A DNA stretch of 64,000 nucleotides, taken from assembly GCA_043101845.1 (NCBI GenBank), contig JBICHN010000011.1, positions 1,116,001-1,180,000 of the forward strand, written 5' to 3'. The stretch is from JBICHN01 sp043101845. Its GTDB lineage: Bacteria > Planctomycetota > Phycisphaerae > Phycisphaerales > UBA5793. Shown one piece after another: positions 7,602 to 16,501 of this stretch. Positions within the stretch are counted from its first letter, which is position 1. Every line of letters begins with the position of its first letter. The position numbers were made by a program, and so were the translations under genes. The notes under the pieces are model-generated. The model was not told where the DNA came from. It saw nothing but the letters and a program-made list of their open reading frames with translations, and made no database searches.

Positions 7602-7688
7602 TTTCGCTGGATGCAGTCTGTCCGTAGTCGATGACCCCGGCGGGGCGTGGCGATGGTCGCCACCGTCCGGCCACTGAGGATTGATGGA

Positions 7689-8087
7689 ATGTCCTACAAC
7701 GACCCGATCGCCGATCTGCTCACCCGCATTCGCAACGCGGCCCGCAATCGCGCCAAGACCGTGGATTGCCGGAACAGCAAGGTCTGCCGCGGCGTGTGCG
7801 AAGTGCTCCAGCGCGAAGGCTACATCGAAGGCTTCGATGTCGTCGATGACGGCCGGCAGGGCCTCATTCGAGTGAACCTTCGTTACGGCCCGCGCGGTGA
7901 GGTCATCCTCCACCAGCTTCGTCGTGAGAGCAAAGCCGGTCGGCGCCTGTACTGCGGCGTGAAAGATCTGCCCCGCCCGCTCGAGGGACTTGGCATCGCC
8001 ATTGTCTCGACGAGCAGCGGCGTGATGAGCGATCGTGAGTGCCGTGAGAAGAATGTGGGTGGCGAACTGCTCGCCACCGTGGAGTAA
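7689..8087 (+). CDS. rpsH: 30S ribosomal protein S8
   Basis: S8 (132 aa) is a primary 16S rRNA binder and in some bacteria represses the spc operon. The ATG at 7689 gives MSYNDPIADLLTRIRNA, the canonical N-terminus; an in-frame ATG at 7647 would add 14 residues not found in the family. The C-terminal signature GIAIVSTSSGVMSDREC is present. It is followed by a 69-base spacer with a perfect hairpin. Confidence 0.95.
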   Translation: MSYNDPIADLLTRIRNAARNRAKTVDCRNSKVCRGVCEVLQREGYIEGFDVVDDGRQGLIRVNLRYGPRGEVILHQLRRESKAGRRLYCGVKDLPRPLEGLGIAIVSTSSGVMSDRECREKNVGGELLATVE

Positions 8088-8123
8088 TCGACCGCCCGCT
8101 CGCCGGACGAACGAGGTTGTAGC

Positions 8124-8142
8124 CGCGTCGACGATCGACGCG
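8124..8142 (+). other. Hairpin touching the rplF ribosome binding site
   Basis: CGCGTCGA (8124-8131) and TCGACGCG (8135-8142) form a perfect 8-bp stem with a 3-base loop. The rplF Shine-Dalgarno (GAGGAG) follows directly at 8142-8147 and the ATG is at 8157. Such a placement could affect rplF translation; this is inferred from position only. Confidence 0.4.
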
Positions 8143-8156
8143 AGGAGCAAAGACCG

Positions 8157-8711
8157 ATGTCGCGAATTGGAAGAAAGCCCGTCGAGACGCCCAAAGGGGT
8201 GAATGTCTCGATCAATGACCGGACGGTCACGATCGAGAAGGGTGACAAGCGCCTGTCGATGACCCACCGCCCCGAGGTCGAGGTCGAGTGGAACGAATCG
8301 GACCGCAAGATCGTCTGCACGATCGATGAGTCGAAACTGGGCGAGCGGCAGCACCGCGCGTACTGGGGGCTCACGCGATCCCTGCTGCAGAACATGGTCG
8401 TTGGCGTGACCGAGGGCTATACGAAGCGACTCGAGGTCGTCGGCGTCGGCTGGGGCGCGCAGCTCCAGGGCAATACACTCGTGCTCAATGTGGGCTACTG
8501 CGATCCGGTCAAGATTCCCGTTCCGGCCGGCGTCACGGTGAATGTCGAGCGTCAGTTGATCACGATCACCGGCCCCGACAAGCAAACCGTCGGACAATTC
8601 GCCGCGACGGTGCGGTCGAAGCGCAAGCCGGAGCCGTACAACGGCAAGGGCGTGCGATACCTGAACGAGCAGATCATCCGCAAGCAGGGCAAGGCGGTGG
8701 TCGGCCGGTAA
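8157..8711 (+). CDS. rplF: 50S ribosomal protein L6
   Basis: L6 (184 aa) lies near the factor-binding site and contacts EF-G. It begins MSRIGRKPVETPKGVNVSI, and its two similar domains are visible; the second contains the signature GPDKQTVGQFAATVRSKRKP and YNGKGVRYLNE. Length is normal. It follows rpsH and precedes rplR in standard order. Confidence 0.96.
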   Translation: MSRIGRKPVETPKGVNVSINDRTVTIEKGDKRLSMTHRPEVEVEWNESDRKIVCTIDESKLGERQHRAYWGLTRSLLQNMVVGVTEGYTKRLEVVGVGWGAQLQGNTLVLNVGYCDPVKIPVPAGVTVNVERQLITITGPDKQTVGQFAATVRSKRKPEPYNGKGVRYLNEQIIRKQGKAVVGR

Positions 8712-8771
8712 CGGTCGGGCAGTTTGAAGGACCAGCTTTCCGCCCGGACGAGATCCGGGGAGGTTTGAACG

Positions 8772-9134
8772 ATGGATCGAGCATCACTCAGAAGGCAGCG
8801 TCGCGATCGCCGACGAAAGGGTCTCCGCAAGCGGATCATGGGAACGCCGGACCGCCCGCGTCTCACGATCTACCGCTCGCTGAACCACATGTACGCGCAG
8901 ATCGTCGACGATCTCCGCGGCCACACACTCGCGTCGGCGAGCACCCGGGACAAGAAGTTTTCCGGCAGTTCGTCCGGCAACTGTGCGGCGGCGGCCGAGG
9001 TCGGCAAGATGCTCGCGGAGCGGGCGGCCGCGGCCGGCGTCGGAGCCGTGCGGTTCGATCGCAATGGTCTCCGGTATCACGGTCGTGTGAAGGCGCTGGC
9101 CGACGCGGCCCGCGAGGGTGGACTCAAGTTCTGA
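8772..9134 (+). CDS. rplR: 50S ribosomal protein L18
   Basis: L18 (120 aa) binds 5S rRNA in the central protuberance. The motifs RKRIMGTPDRPRLTIYRS and NHMYAQIVDDLRGHTLA near the N-terminus and AVRFDRNGLRYHGRVKAL near the C-terminus are typical. The ribosome binding site GGGGAGG precedes the ATG. It is followed by rpsE after 46 bases. Confidence 0.95.
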   Translation: MDRASLRRQRRDRRRKGLRKRIMGTPDRPRLTIYRSLNHMYAQIVDDLRGHTLASASTRDKKFSGSSSGNCAAAAEVGKMLAERAAAAGVGAVRFDRNGLRYHGRVKALADAAREGGLKF

Positions 9135-9180
9135 ACGAATCAGATCGGACGCACGCGGCGTCCGCAGGGATTGCAAAGAT

Positions 9181-9954
9181 ATGAGCGAGTATCGAGAAGA
9201 GTCCGGTTCGGTCGAGTCCACCACGGTGGGCGTCTATCGCACGGCGGCGACGATCAAGGGTGGCCGTCGATTCAGCTTTGGCGCGCTCGTCGTGTGTGGC
9301 GACCGCCACGGTCAGGTCGGCTTCGGCTATGGCAAGGCGAATGAGGTTCCTCCGGCGATTGAGAAAGCCGAAAAGGAAGCCCGCCGCAGCCTGAAGAAGA
9401 TCTACCTCAAGGAAGGCACGATTCCGCACACGGTGACCGGCCGCTTCGGGGCGTCGAAGGTGCGCCTCGTGCCGGCGAGTCCTGGTACGGGCGTCGTCGC
9501 CGGCGGCACGGTTCGTTCGGTGCTTGAACTCGCCGGGGTCCGTGACTGTCTCACGAAGTCCTTCGGTTCGACGAACCAGAAGAACCTCGTGAAGGCGACC
9601 ATGGCCGGCCTCGAGCAGTTGCGTTCGAAAGAAGAGATCGAACGCCTGCGGGGCGTCGAGCTCGGCAAGACCCATGTCGAGGAAATCGTCGAGCGCGGGG
9701 CCGCATTCATGCCTCCGCCGCGGAAGACGGCCGAAGCCGAACCCAAGAAGAACGGCGAGGCGAAGGGCGGCAAGAAGGGTCGCGGTAAGGGCCGCGGCAA
9801 GAAGTCGGGCGGCGACGAGGCCGCGGAAGCCAGGGTCAGCGGCGAGAAGCCGAAGAAGGCTGAGAGTGAAGCGCCGAAGCCCAAGGCCGCCGAGACCGCC
9901 GCGAACACCGGCGCCGGCGAAGCCGAGGCGAAGACCGAGGATACGCAGAACTGA
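9181..9954 (+). CDS. rpsE: 30S ribosomal protein S5 with a long Lys/Ala/Glu-rich tail
   Basis: S5 (257 aa here) takes part in decoding accuracy and the mRNA entry helicase. The core (about residues 10-175) has the double-stranded-RNA-binding part VGFGYGKANEVPPAIEKA and the GTGVVAGGTVRSVLELAGV block. After about residue 180 comes a 75-residue tail rich in Lys, Gly, Ala and Glu (KKGRGKGRGKK and acidic stretches), absent from ordinary S5. I start at ATG 9181; the open frame extends to 9118 inside rplR. The next gene is rplO directly, with no rpmD between. Confidence 0.94.
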   Translation: MSEYREESGSVESTTVGVYRTAATIKGGRRFSFGALVVCGDRHGQVGFGYGKANEVPPAIEKAEKEARRSLKKIYLKEGTIPHTVTGRFGASKVRLVPASPGTGVVAGGTVRSVLELAGVRDCLTKSFGSTNQKNLVKATMAGLEQLRSKEEIERLRGVELGKTHVEEIVERGAAFMPPPRKTAEAEPKKNGEAKGGKKGRGKGRGKKSGGDEAAEARVSGEKPKKAESEAPKPKAAETAANTGAGEAEAKTEDTQN

Positions 9955-10056
9955 CGACCGGGTGTACGCGTCGCGGTTCGACTGAACGATCGAGATGACT
10001 GACTGACAGATTGACTCGCGAGCGGAATCGCCGCGGGATGGAAGAGAGCGCCAGCC

Positions 10057-10557
10057 ATGATGATCCACGAGATCACCGAGAAGGTCGGCAAATACAAGGC
10101 ACGGAAGCGAATCGGGCGGGGCCACGGCTCCGGATCCGGCAAGACGGCCGGTCGGGGTCACAAGGGCGCGCGTTCGCGTGCCGGCTTCAGCCAGAAGGTC
10201 GCCCGCGAGGGTGGTCAGCTCGCCTATTTCCGTCGCTTCCCGAAGCGGGGGTTCTCGAACTTCCAGTTCGCGACGACCTACTCGATCGTCAATGTCGGTC
10301 AACTCGACAAGGCGTTCGACGCGGGCGCCGAAGTCGACGCGAAGTCGCTGGCGAAGGCCGGGCTCGTGCGTGACGCCTCCAAGCCGGTGAAGATCCTCGG
10401 CGAAGGCGAGCTCTCGAAGAAGCTCACGGTCAATGCCGAGAAGTTCTCCGGATCCGCGAAAGAGAAGATCGAGGGCGCCGGCGGCTCGACGAACGAGATT
10501 CGCAAGACGAAGTGGACGCGGGCCCGCGCCGCCGCGTCAAAGAAATCGTCCGCGTAA
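10057..10557 (+). CDS. rplO: 50S ribosomal protein L15
   Basis: L15 (166 aa) is a late-assembly 50S protein. The Gly/Arg-rich N-terminal RNA-binding stretch RKRIGRGHGSGSGKTAGRGH and the block FSQKVAREGGQLAYFRRFPK are diagnostic; a GEGELSKKLTVNAEKFS segment is the usual C-terminal fold. Two adjacent ATGs (10057 and 10060) are both possible. The 102-base spacer before it holds no L30 gene. The next gene is secY. Confidence 0.94.
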   Translation: MMIHEITEKVGKYKARKRIGRGHGSGSGKTAGRGHKGARSRAGFSQKVAREGGQLAYFRRFPKRGFSNFQFATTYSIVNVGQLDKAFDAGAEVDAKSLAKAGLVRDASKPVKILGEGELSKKLTVNAEKFSGSAKEKIEGAGGSTNEIRKTKWTRARAAASKKSSA

Positions 10558-10683
10558 GCGACGCTTGATCGGTCGTGGTGGTCGACGCGACGGCGCGATC
10601 TACTACCGGGCGACCGGAACCGGAGGCGTCACGCGGGGCGATCGACCTCGCGCCGCCTCGTCTCGAAGGGATCGTCACCGCTC

Positions 10684-12066
10684 ATGTTCAGCGCCTTCGT
10701 GAATGTCTTCCGCATCCCGGAGCTGCGCAATAAGCTGCTCTTCACGATCGCGATGCTCGCGATCTATCGGATCGGCTTCTGGATTCCGCTCCCGGGTGTG
10801 GATCAGTCCGCCATCGCGGCGTTCTTCGAACAGCAGTCCGAAGGCGCCGCCGGGCGACTCGCGCAATACATCGCTACCTTCACGGGCGGGGCGCTCGGTC
10901 AGTCGACGATCTTCGGCCTCGGCGTCATGCCGTACATCTCCGCCGCGATTATCTTCCAGCTTCTCGCGAGCGCGCTGCCGGCCCTCCAGAAGTTGCAGAA
11001 GGAAGGGCCAAGCGGTCGCCAGAAGATCCAGGAATGGACTCGATACGCGACCATTGGTCTCTGCGTCGTCCAGGCCTTCGGCTGGCTGACTTACATGCGG
11101 CAGACCGGGCTGCTCTACCCGAACATCTCGAGCGATCCCGCGCTCCTCTCGACCTTCTATCTGCAGAGCATCGTGGCCCTCACTGCGGGCACCATCTTTC
11201 TCATGTGGCTCGGTGAGCAGATCGATCGCTTCGGCCTCGGCAACGGGGTGTCACTCATCATCACCGCCGGCATTCTCGCGCAGATGCCCGCCGCGGTGAC
11301 CCAGGTCGTTCAAAACTTCAGTTTCGCTCAGGGCGATACGGCGAAGTACACCCCGCTGACCGTCGCGTTCCTCGTCGGCGCGTTCTTCGCCGTGACCGCG
11401 GGCGCGATCCTCATCACTGTCGCCCAGCGACGCATTCCGATTCACCAGGCGAAGCAGATGCGCGGCCGCAAAGTCTACGGCGGACAGAAGGCGTACCTGC
11501 CGCTTCGGGTGAACCACGGCGGCGTCATGCCGATCATCTTCGCGCAATCGCTCATGATCTTCCCGTCGATCGCCTTCGGCGCGCTGGCGAACGCGGCGTC
11601 GAGTTCTGAAGCCGACTGGTGGCGATCGATCACGAACTTCCTCGACGCGAGCTTCGCGTGGGGGGCGTATCCCTATGTCGTGCTCGAGATTCTGCTCATC
11701 TACTTCTTCAGTTACTTCTGGACGACCGTGCAGTTCAATCCGGAAGAGATGAGCGACCAGCTTCGCCGCCACGGCTCGTTCATTCCGGGGCTCCGCCCTG
11801 GGCCGCGCACGGCGGAGTACCTCGAAACCGTACTCGAGCGCGTGACCTATGTCGGCGCCGGCTTCCTCGCGATCATCGCGGTCATCCCGACCGTCGTGGC
11901 GCGGGCGATGGACATCGACCCCATGGTCGCGAGCTTCCTCGGCGGGACGGGTCTGCTCATCGTCGTGAGCGTCGGGCTCGATTTCGTCCAGCGCATCGAG
12001 GCGAACCTGCTCATGCGGAACTACTCCGGCTTCCTCGGCCAGGGTGGCGAACGCGGTCGACGCTAA
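10684..12066 (+). CDS. secY: Preprotein translocase subunit SecY
   Basis: SecY (460 aa) is the channel subunit of the Sec translocon in the inner membrane. The first helix carries the typical RNKLLFTIAMLAIYRIGFWIP block. TM2 signatures (FGLGVMPYISAAIIFQLL), the cytoplasmic loop with the ribosome-contact arginines (KQMRGRKVYGGQKAYLPLRV) and the late motif FNPEEMSDQLRRHGSFIPGLRPG are all present. About ten membrane segments are visible. It closes the operon: no adk, map, infA, rpmJ, rpsM, rpsK or rpoA follow, and the next gene is convergent. Confidence 0.96.
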   Translation: MFSAFVNVFRIPELRNKLLFTIAMLAIYRIGFWIPLPGVDQSAIAAFFEQQSEGAAGRLAQYIATFTGGALGQSTIFGLGVMPYISAAIIFQLLASALPALQKLQKEGPSGRQKIQEWTRYATIGLCVVQAFGWLTYMRQTGLLYPNISSDPALLSTFYLQSIVALTAGTIFLMWLGEQIDRFGLGNGVSLIITAGILAQMPAAVTQVVQNFSFAQGDTAKYTPLTVAFLVGAFFAVTAGAILITVAQRRIPIHQAKQMRGRKVYGGQKAYLPLRVNHGGVMPIIFAQSLMIFPSIAFGALANAASSSEADWWRSITNFLDASFAWGAYPYVVLEILLIYFFSYFWTTVQFNPEEMSDQLRRHGSFIPGLRPGPRTAEYLETVLERVTYVGAGFLAIIAVIPTVVARAMDIDPMVASFLGGTGLLIVVSVGLDFVQRIEANLLMRNYSGFLGQGGERGRR

Positions 12067-12071
12067 GACAA

Positions 12072-12088
12072 CGGGGCTTCCCGCCCCG
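12072..12088 (+). terminator. GC-rich stem-loop after secY
   Basis: CGGGGC and GCCCCG form a perfect 6-bp stem with a 5-base loop just after the secY stop codon, in the short gap before a convergent gene. There is no T-run, so termination here would be inefficient or factor-dependent. Position is the main support. Confidence 0.35.
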
Positions 12089-12136
12089 GACTTGGTCGTC
12101 GCTCGTTCTGCGTGGTCGGCGCCGCTCGCTCGACCT

Positions 12137-13555
12137 TCACGGGGAGAGTGTGAGCACACGGCTGAGCGTGCACGACTCGACATCGAGCGCCTGGCCATAT
12201 TCGAGGCAGAAGCCGTTCGTCTCGATATCAAGGGAGCCGAACTCGTCCGCATATGCGCGGACTACGACCTCCCCCGCGGACGCGAGCCCGGTGACAAGAC
12301 CGGCGCACGGGTGTCCGTCCGCAATCCGCGCGGCGCCGCCCTCTGGAGCCGTGACGATGAGGACAAGACCGTTCGGCGTGGCATTGCGCACTTCAAGCCG
12401 CAATACATCGAGGCACGATCCGTACGCGACGAGTTGTATGTCGCGGTCGTCCTGACGCTCGATGGCGCCCATATCGACAAAAGGAAACGCGCCACCGCCC
12501 GTGTTCGGAGCCGGGTCGTCGACGAGTCGTGGCAGGAAGTGCTTATCGAACCCGAAGGTTTGCTCGACGAATCCGGAGTGACCCGCGTCGAGACAGGGTG
12601 AGTCAGTGGTGGGACGATTGCCGGCGTCGAAGAGTGGGTCGGCGTCGATATTGCCCGGCCCAGGATGTCCACCCTCGACATCGGACCAGCCGACCTCGGC
12701 TCGTGACGATCCAAGACTGAGAATCGAGCCTCCTTCATTTCCCCAGATGATCGAATTCGCGATCATCGGGGTGGCGCGATTCCGGTTGACCACTCCGCCG
12801 CCGAGATTCTCCACGATCGTGCAGTTGACGATCCGCGGGGCCGATCCCCCGAGATTTGTGATTCCGCCGCCACTCTGGGCCTGATTCGCTTCGATCAGGC
12901 AATTCATGATTGTGGCCTTCGATTGGCCACGATTGGCGATGGCGCCACCTGCTCCGGATTCGCTCCGATTGTCGTAGAAGGTCGAATTGATGATCGTCGG
13001 CGAGCCGTCGCCGCGCACGACAATGGCTCCGCCGTCGCCGCCTCGCGCCGTGTTGTCTTGGAACACGCACTTGGAGATCCACGCGTCGCTGTCTCGAAGC
13101 TGCATAGCGCCGCCGGACCCGCCGTCCGCGAGATGATCGATAAACCAGCAGTACTCGATGGTCGGGCTCGAATTCACAATGACCGCGCCACCGCCTGAAC
13201 CGCTTCGAACCCCGTTGATGAACTGCAGGTCGCGAATGATCGTCTCTCGCGTTTCGCCCGAGGCACAGGTCAACGCCGGGCCGAGCCCCTGGGCGTCCAC
13301 GATCGTCGTGCGCATGTATTCTTCGCCGATGACCGTGATTCGCTTGCCGGAGAGGTTGAGTCGTTCCGGATAGACGCCGGGAGCGATGAGCACCACATCG
13401 CCGTCTTCAGCCGCATTGATGGCGCCCTGGATGGTTGGAACCTCACCGGGAACGCGAATGATGTCCGCGGCGACCTGGGCTTCGGGCATGCTCGCTCCGA
13501 GCGAACAGGCGATGAACAGGACGAGGGATCGAGTGTCGACAAGGGGGCGCGCCAT
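12137..13555 (-). CDS. Secreted right-handed parallel beta-helix protein
   Basis: The 472-aa protein starts with a short basic segment and a hydrophobic stretch (LVLFIACSLGAS) that looks like a signal peptide. Residues 30-100 read VPTIQGAINAAEDGDVVLIAPGVYPE, the usual entry to pectin-lyase-like beta-helices. Several rungs follow with GSGGAI and xIxNCxF patterns, like DUF1565 and polymorphic-membrane-protein repeats. The C-terminal 100 residues are a separate region containing three cysteines. The ATG has GGAG 6 bases upstream. Such proteins are common in Planctomycetes; the ligand is unknown and no enzyme motif is visible. It converges on secY. Confidence 0.8.
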   Translation of the reverse strand: MARPLVDTRSLVLFIACSLGASMPEAQVAADIIRVPGEVPTIQGAINAAEDGDVVLIAPGVYPERLNLSGKRITVIGEEYMRTTIVDAQGLGPALTCASGETRETIIRDLQFINGVRSGSGGGAVIVNSSPTIEYCWFIDHLADGGSGGAMQLRDSDAWISKCVFQDNTARGGDGGAIVVRGDGSPTIINSTFYDNRSESGAGGAIANRGQSKATIMNCLIEANQAQSGGGITNLGGSAPRIVNCTIVENLGGGVVNRNRATPMIANSIIWGNEGGSILSLGSSRAEVGWSDVEGGHPGPGNIDADPLFDAGNRPTTDSPCLDAGHSGFVEQTFGFDKHFLPRLVDDPAPNTGGGAFPFVDMGAIERQDDRDIQLVAYGSCLDVLRLEVRNATPNGLVLIVTAPEGGAARIADGHPCAGLVTGLASAGEVVVRAYADEFGSLDIETNGFCLEYGQALDVESCTLSRVLTLSP

Positions 13556-13649
13556 GGCATTCTCCTGCGCCGAGACTAAGCCACTTGCGACAAGTTAGCA
13601 CACGATCGAGGTTCTCGCGAGCAATTTCACCGGGCGTGTTTCCCGTCGA

Positions 13650-14186
13650 TCATTCGTATTGCTCGCCGATCCAGGCGAGAATCTCCTGTTCGACCTGTGG
13701 GCGGATCTCGCCTTCGGCGCCGGCGCCGCTGATCGCCGACTCCTTGCGCACGGAGGTCGAGCGCAGGAGCGTTCCGTCCGTGTGCATGATGAACGCGGCG
13801 ATCGAGTACATGCCCTTGTTCGCCGACGCGACCGCGAGGCCGGGCGCCGTAGCGCCGGGCATCCCGGTTGAGGTCCGAATGAGCACGATGATCGAACCGA
13901 CCTCGTCGTGCTTCTCCGCCCGCCGGCCCGGTGTCATGCGGCCGTGCAGGTCATCGATACGGCTCATTTCGTAATCGACGACAACCGCCGGCGGCAGGGG
14001 GGATCCGCCAGTCGGGTTGTTTCGATCCGTGTCGTCGAAGAGCGCCATGTACTCGTCGACATGCGCGTTCACCGCCGTCGGCGACATGGGGGATTGCATC
14101 AGGAAAATGACCACGACGCCGATGACCAGAATGAGCAGCGCGAGGCCGATGAGCGAGTTACCGCGACGAGCGACGCGGGACAACAT
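13650..14186 (-). CDS. Hypothetical protein with one N-terminal membrane segment
   Basis: The 178-aa protein has a basic start (MLSRVARRGN) and one strong membrane segment (about residues 12-30, LIGLALLILVIGVVVIFLMQ). An extracytoplasmic domain of about 145 residues follows, with no cysteine and no family I recognise. Mid-protein it has the block EVGSIIVLIRTSTGMPGA. A good ribosome binding site, GGGAG, sits 6 bases before the ATG. It lies between rseP and the beta-helix gene on the same strand, with about 95-base gaps on both sides. Confidence 0.6.
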   Translation of the reverse strand: MLSRVARRGNSLIGLALLILVIGVVVIFLMQSPMSPTAVNAHVDEYMALFDDTDRNNPTGGSPLPPAVVVDYEMSRIDDLHGRMTPGRRAEKHDEVGSIIVLIRTSTGMPGATAPGLAVASANKGMYSIAAFIMHTDGTLLRSTSVRKESAISGAGAEGEIRPQVEQEILAWIGEQYE

Positions 14187-14284
14187 GACCGGCTCCCTTC
14201 GGGACCAGAGGGACCACGACCGCGACAGTATCGCCGATGGCGCTACAGGCCGTCAAATGAAGAGGTGACGGAACGAACCGCGTG

Positions 14285-16399
14285 TCAGGTCCCGAGCACG
14301 CTTCGCACGAGCGTCGCCACATCGTTGTAGAAGGTGACGAGGATGAGCGTGGCGATCATGAAGAACCCGACCGTGGTGGCCAGGTTGCGGGCACGCTCGC
14401 TCACCGGGGAACCCTTAATCTTCTCGATGACGAGAAGGACGAACCAGCCGCCGTCGAGGACGGGAATGGGCAGGAAGTTGATGACCGCGAGGTTCACATT
14501 GATGATGCCGAGGAACATGAGGAGGTAGAAAAACCCCTCGTCCCGGGCGAGCTGCGTGCCGATCTGGGCGATCCCGACCGGACCCTTGAGGTGCTCGATG
14601 CGCACGGTGCCGCGGAAGAGGCGGTCGATCGTAAGGTAGGTCATGACGAGAACGCGCTTCGTTTCTTCGTAACCGAAGCGAAGCGCCTCGGCCGGGCTCT
14701 CCGCCTTGATGGTGCGCTTGAGCGGGCGGAAATACCCCGAGTGAAGCGGCAACTGCCATCCGGTCTCGAGGAGTCGTCTGGCGTGCGACTCGCCGATCGT
14801 CCAATCGAGGTCCGCCTCCGGTCGGTCGGGCAGCGGGAGCGCTACTCGAAGCGATACCGTGGCCCCCCCTTCGGCGCCACGAAGTCGATCGCGCAGCAGG
14901 CGCTGGAGATCCGTCCAGTCGTCCACTGAGTCGCCGTCGAGAGCGACGATTCGAGTTCCTGCGAGGAGATCGAGTTCACCGGCGGGAAGGTCGATCCACC
15001 GATCCGCTCCGGACGCGGAGGACTCGCCCGACGCGGCGATGGGTTCCGAGAGGGAGCGATCGAGCGGCGCTGCGAGTATCGGCTGCGACCAGTTCGGAAA
15101 GACGGCGATTCCGAGTCGACCCTGACGACTCACGCCGACCTCGGTGTCAACGAATTCACCGTCACGCCAGACCGTGACGCTCGCCTTCTCGCCCTTGAGC
15201 GTTTCGAGCGTCGGCATGAGCTCGTCGTGTCGAGGCCAGGCGAGGTTCTCCACTCTCGCGATGACATCGCCCTCGAGCAGTCCGGCGTCGGCGGCGCCGC
15301 TCCCGTCCTCGACCCGGACGATGAGTTGCGTTGGCGTGAGCCCGAGGACATGGGCCACTTCCCAGGTGTCTTCGCCCTTCGTCGTCCAGCCGACCATCGA
15401 TTCGGGCAGCGGCTTCACCGCGGCCTCGACGGATTCTCCCGTTTCACTGACGAACTCGAGCGAAACGGGGCGCCCGTTCGACTCGTTGACGATCTGCTGA
15501 AGCTGCCAGTAGGCTTCGATCGGTTCGCTGTTTACACGGGCGAGCGTCATCCCCGGCTCGATCTCGATCTCATCGAGCCCGGCCGCGTCGAGCTGCGTTC
15601 TGAACTCGTCGACGCTTGTCGGCGCCACGCTCACGACGCGATTGTTCATTGAAGCGCCAATGCCGAATTCGAGCAGCTTCATGTCACCCGGCTTCGGCGT
15701 GAGGTCGAACTCGAGAACCTGACCGTCGCGCTGAACCGTGAGCTGGGCGGAGCGGCCCGCCCGCGCCATGGCGGCGGCCATCTGCACATCCTGGAATGAT
15801 CGCACCGGCTCGCCGTTTACGCTGAGGATCTCGTCACCCGGACGCAGTCCGGGTCGATCGATGTCCGGCGCGTTCGAAGGGAGCACGGTCGCGGCGCTAC
15901 TGCCCGGTTTCACACTGCCCACCACCGGCGCAAGCATTTCGACGCCGACCATGAAGCAGATCACGAACAGGACGATCGCAAAGATGAGATTCATGATCAC
16001 GCCGGCGGAGATGACCGCCATGCGCGCCCAGACCGGCTTCTGCGTGAACGACCGCGGATCGTCCGACGCCGCGGCCGGGTCCATATCGTCCTGGCCGAGC
16101 ATCTTCACATAGCCGCCAAGTGGGAACCAGTTGAGGCGGTACTCCGTCTCACTGAACTTCGACTCGGGTTCGCCCGCGGCGATTCGAGCCTGATATTCCC
16201 GTTCGGTCGACCCAGCCCGGACCCCGAGTCCCTTGCGATACGAGATCGCGGCCGTTCCGAAGCCGATCGCGAACTGTTCAACCTTCACGCCGACCCATTT
16301 CGCGACGAGAAAGTGACCGAGCTCGTGCACGAGAATGACGAGTCCGAAGCCGAAGGCGAGTTGAAGAAAGCTACCGATCCAGTCGAGCGTAGCGAGCAT
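14285..16399 (-). CDS. rseP: RIP (site-2) zinc metalloprotease RseP-like with expanded PDZ region
   Basis: This is an intramembrane protease that cuts anti-sigma factors or signal peptides. The catalytic HELGH motif is at residues 25-29 in the first membrane helix, and the second active-site motif (NFLPIPVLDGG) is at about 640-651. At 704 aa it is much longer than E. coli RseP (about 450). The extra length is periplasmic and contains about four PDZ-like units, at roughly residues 145-225, 265-330, 345-420 and 455-530. It lies downstream of dxr on the same strand, a neighbourhood seen in many bacteria. Confidence 0.93.
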   Translation of the reverse strand: MLATLDWIGSFLQLAFGFGLVILVHELGHFLVAKWVGVKVEQFAIGFGTAAISYRKGLGVRAGSTEREYQARIAAGEPESKFSETEYRLNWFPLGGYVKMLGQDDMDPAAASDDPRSFTQKPVWARMAVISAGVIMNLIFAIVLFVICFMVGVEMLAPVVGSVKPGSSAATVLPSNAPDIDRPGLRPGDEILSVNGEPVRSFQDVQMAAAMARAGRSAQLTVQRDGQVLEFDLTPKPGDMKLLEFGIGASMNNRVVSVAPTSVDEFRTQLDAAGLDEIEIEPGMTLARVNSEPIEAYWQLQQIVNESNGRPVSLEFVSETGESVEAAVKPLPESMVGWTTKGEDTWEVAHVLGLTPTQLIVRVEDGSGAADAGLLEGDVIARVENLAWPRHDELMPTLETLKGEKASVTVWRDGEFVDTEVGVSRQGRLGIAVFPNWSQPILAAPLDRSLSEPIAASGESSASGADRWIDLPAGELDLLAGTRIVALDGDSVDDWTDLQRLLRDRLRGAEGGATVSLRVALPLPDRPEADLDWTIGESHARRLLETGWQLPLHSGYFRPLKRTIKAESPAEALRFGYEETKRVLVMTYLTIDRLFRGTVRIEHLKGPVGIAQIGTQLARDEGFFYLLMFLGIINVNLAVINFLPIPVLDGGWFVLLVIEKIKGSPVSERARNLATTVGFFMIATLILVTFYNDVATLVRSVLGT

Positions 16400-16501
16400 G
16401 CGTTCTCTCGCGGGAGGGCGGAATCCTGGCGGGCGTTGCGGGCAGCCTGATCGTAGGCGATGAGACCCCGTTCTGTTCGTCGGCTCGGGTAGCCCTTCGA
16501 A

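Noticed and set aside
6447..8597. A 716-codon minus-strand frame across rplX to rplF
   Set aside because: Overlaps five certain ribosomal genes; lacks domains.
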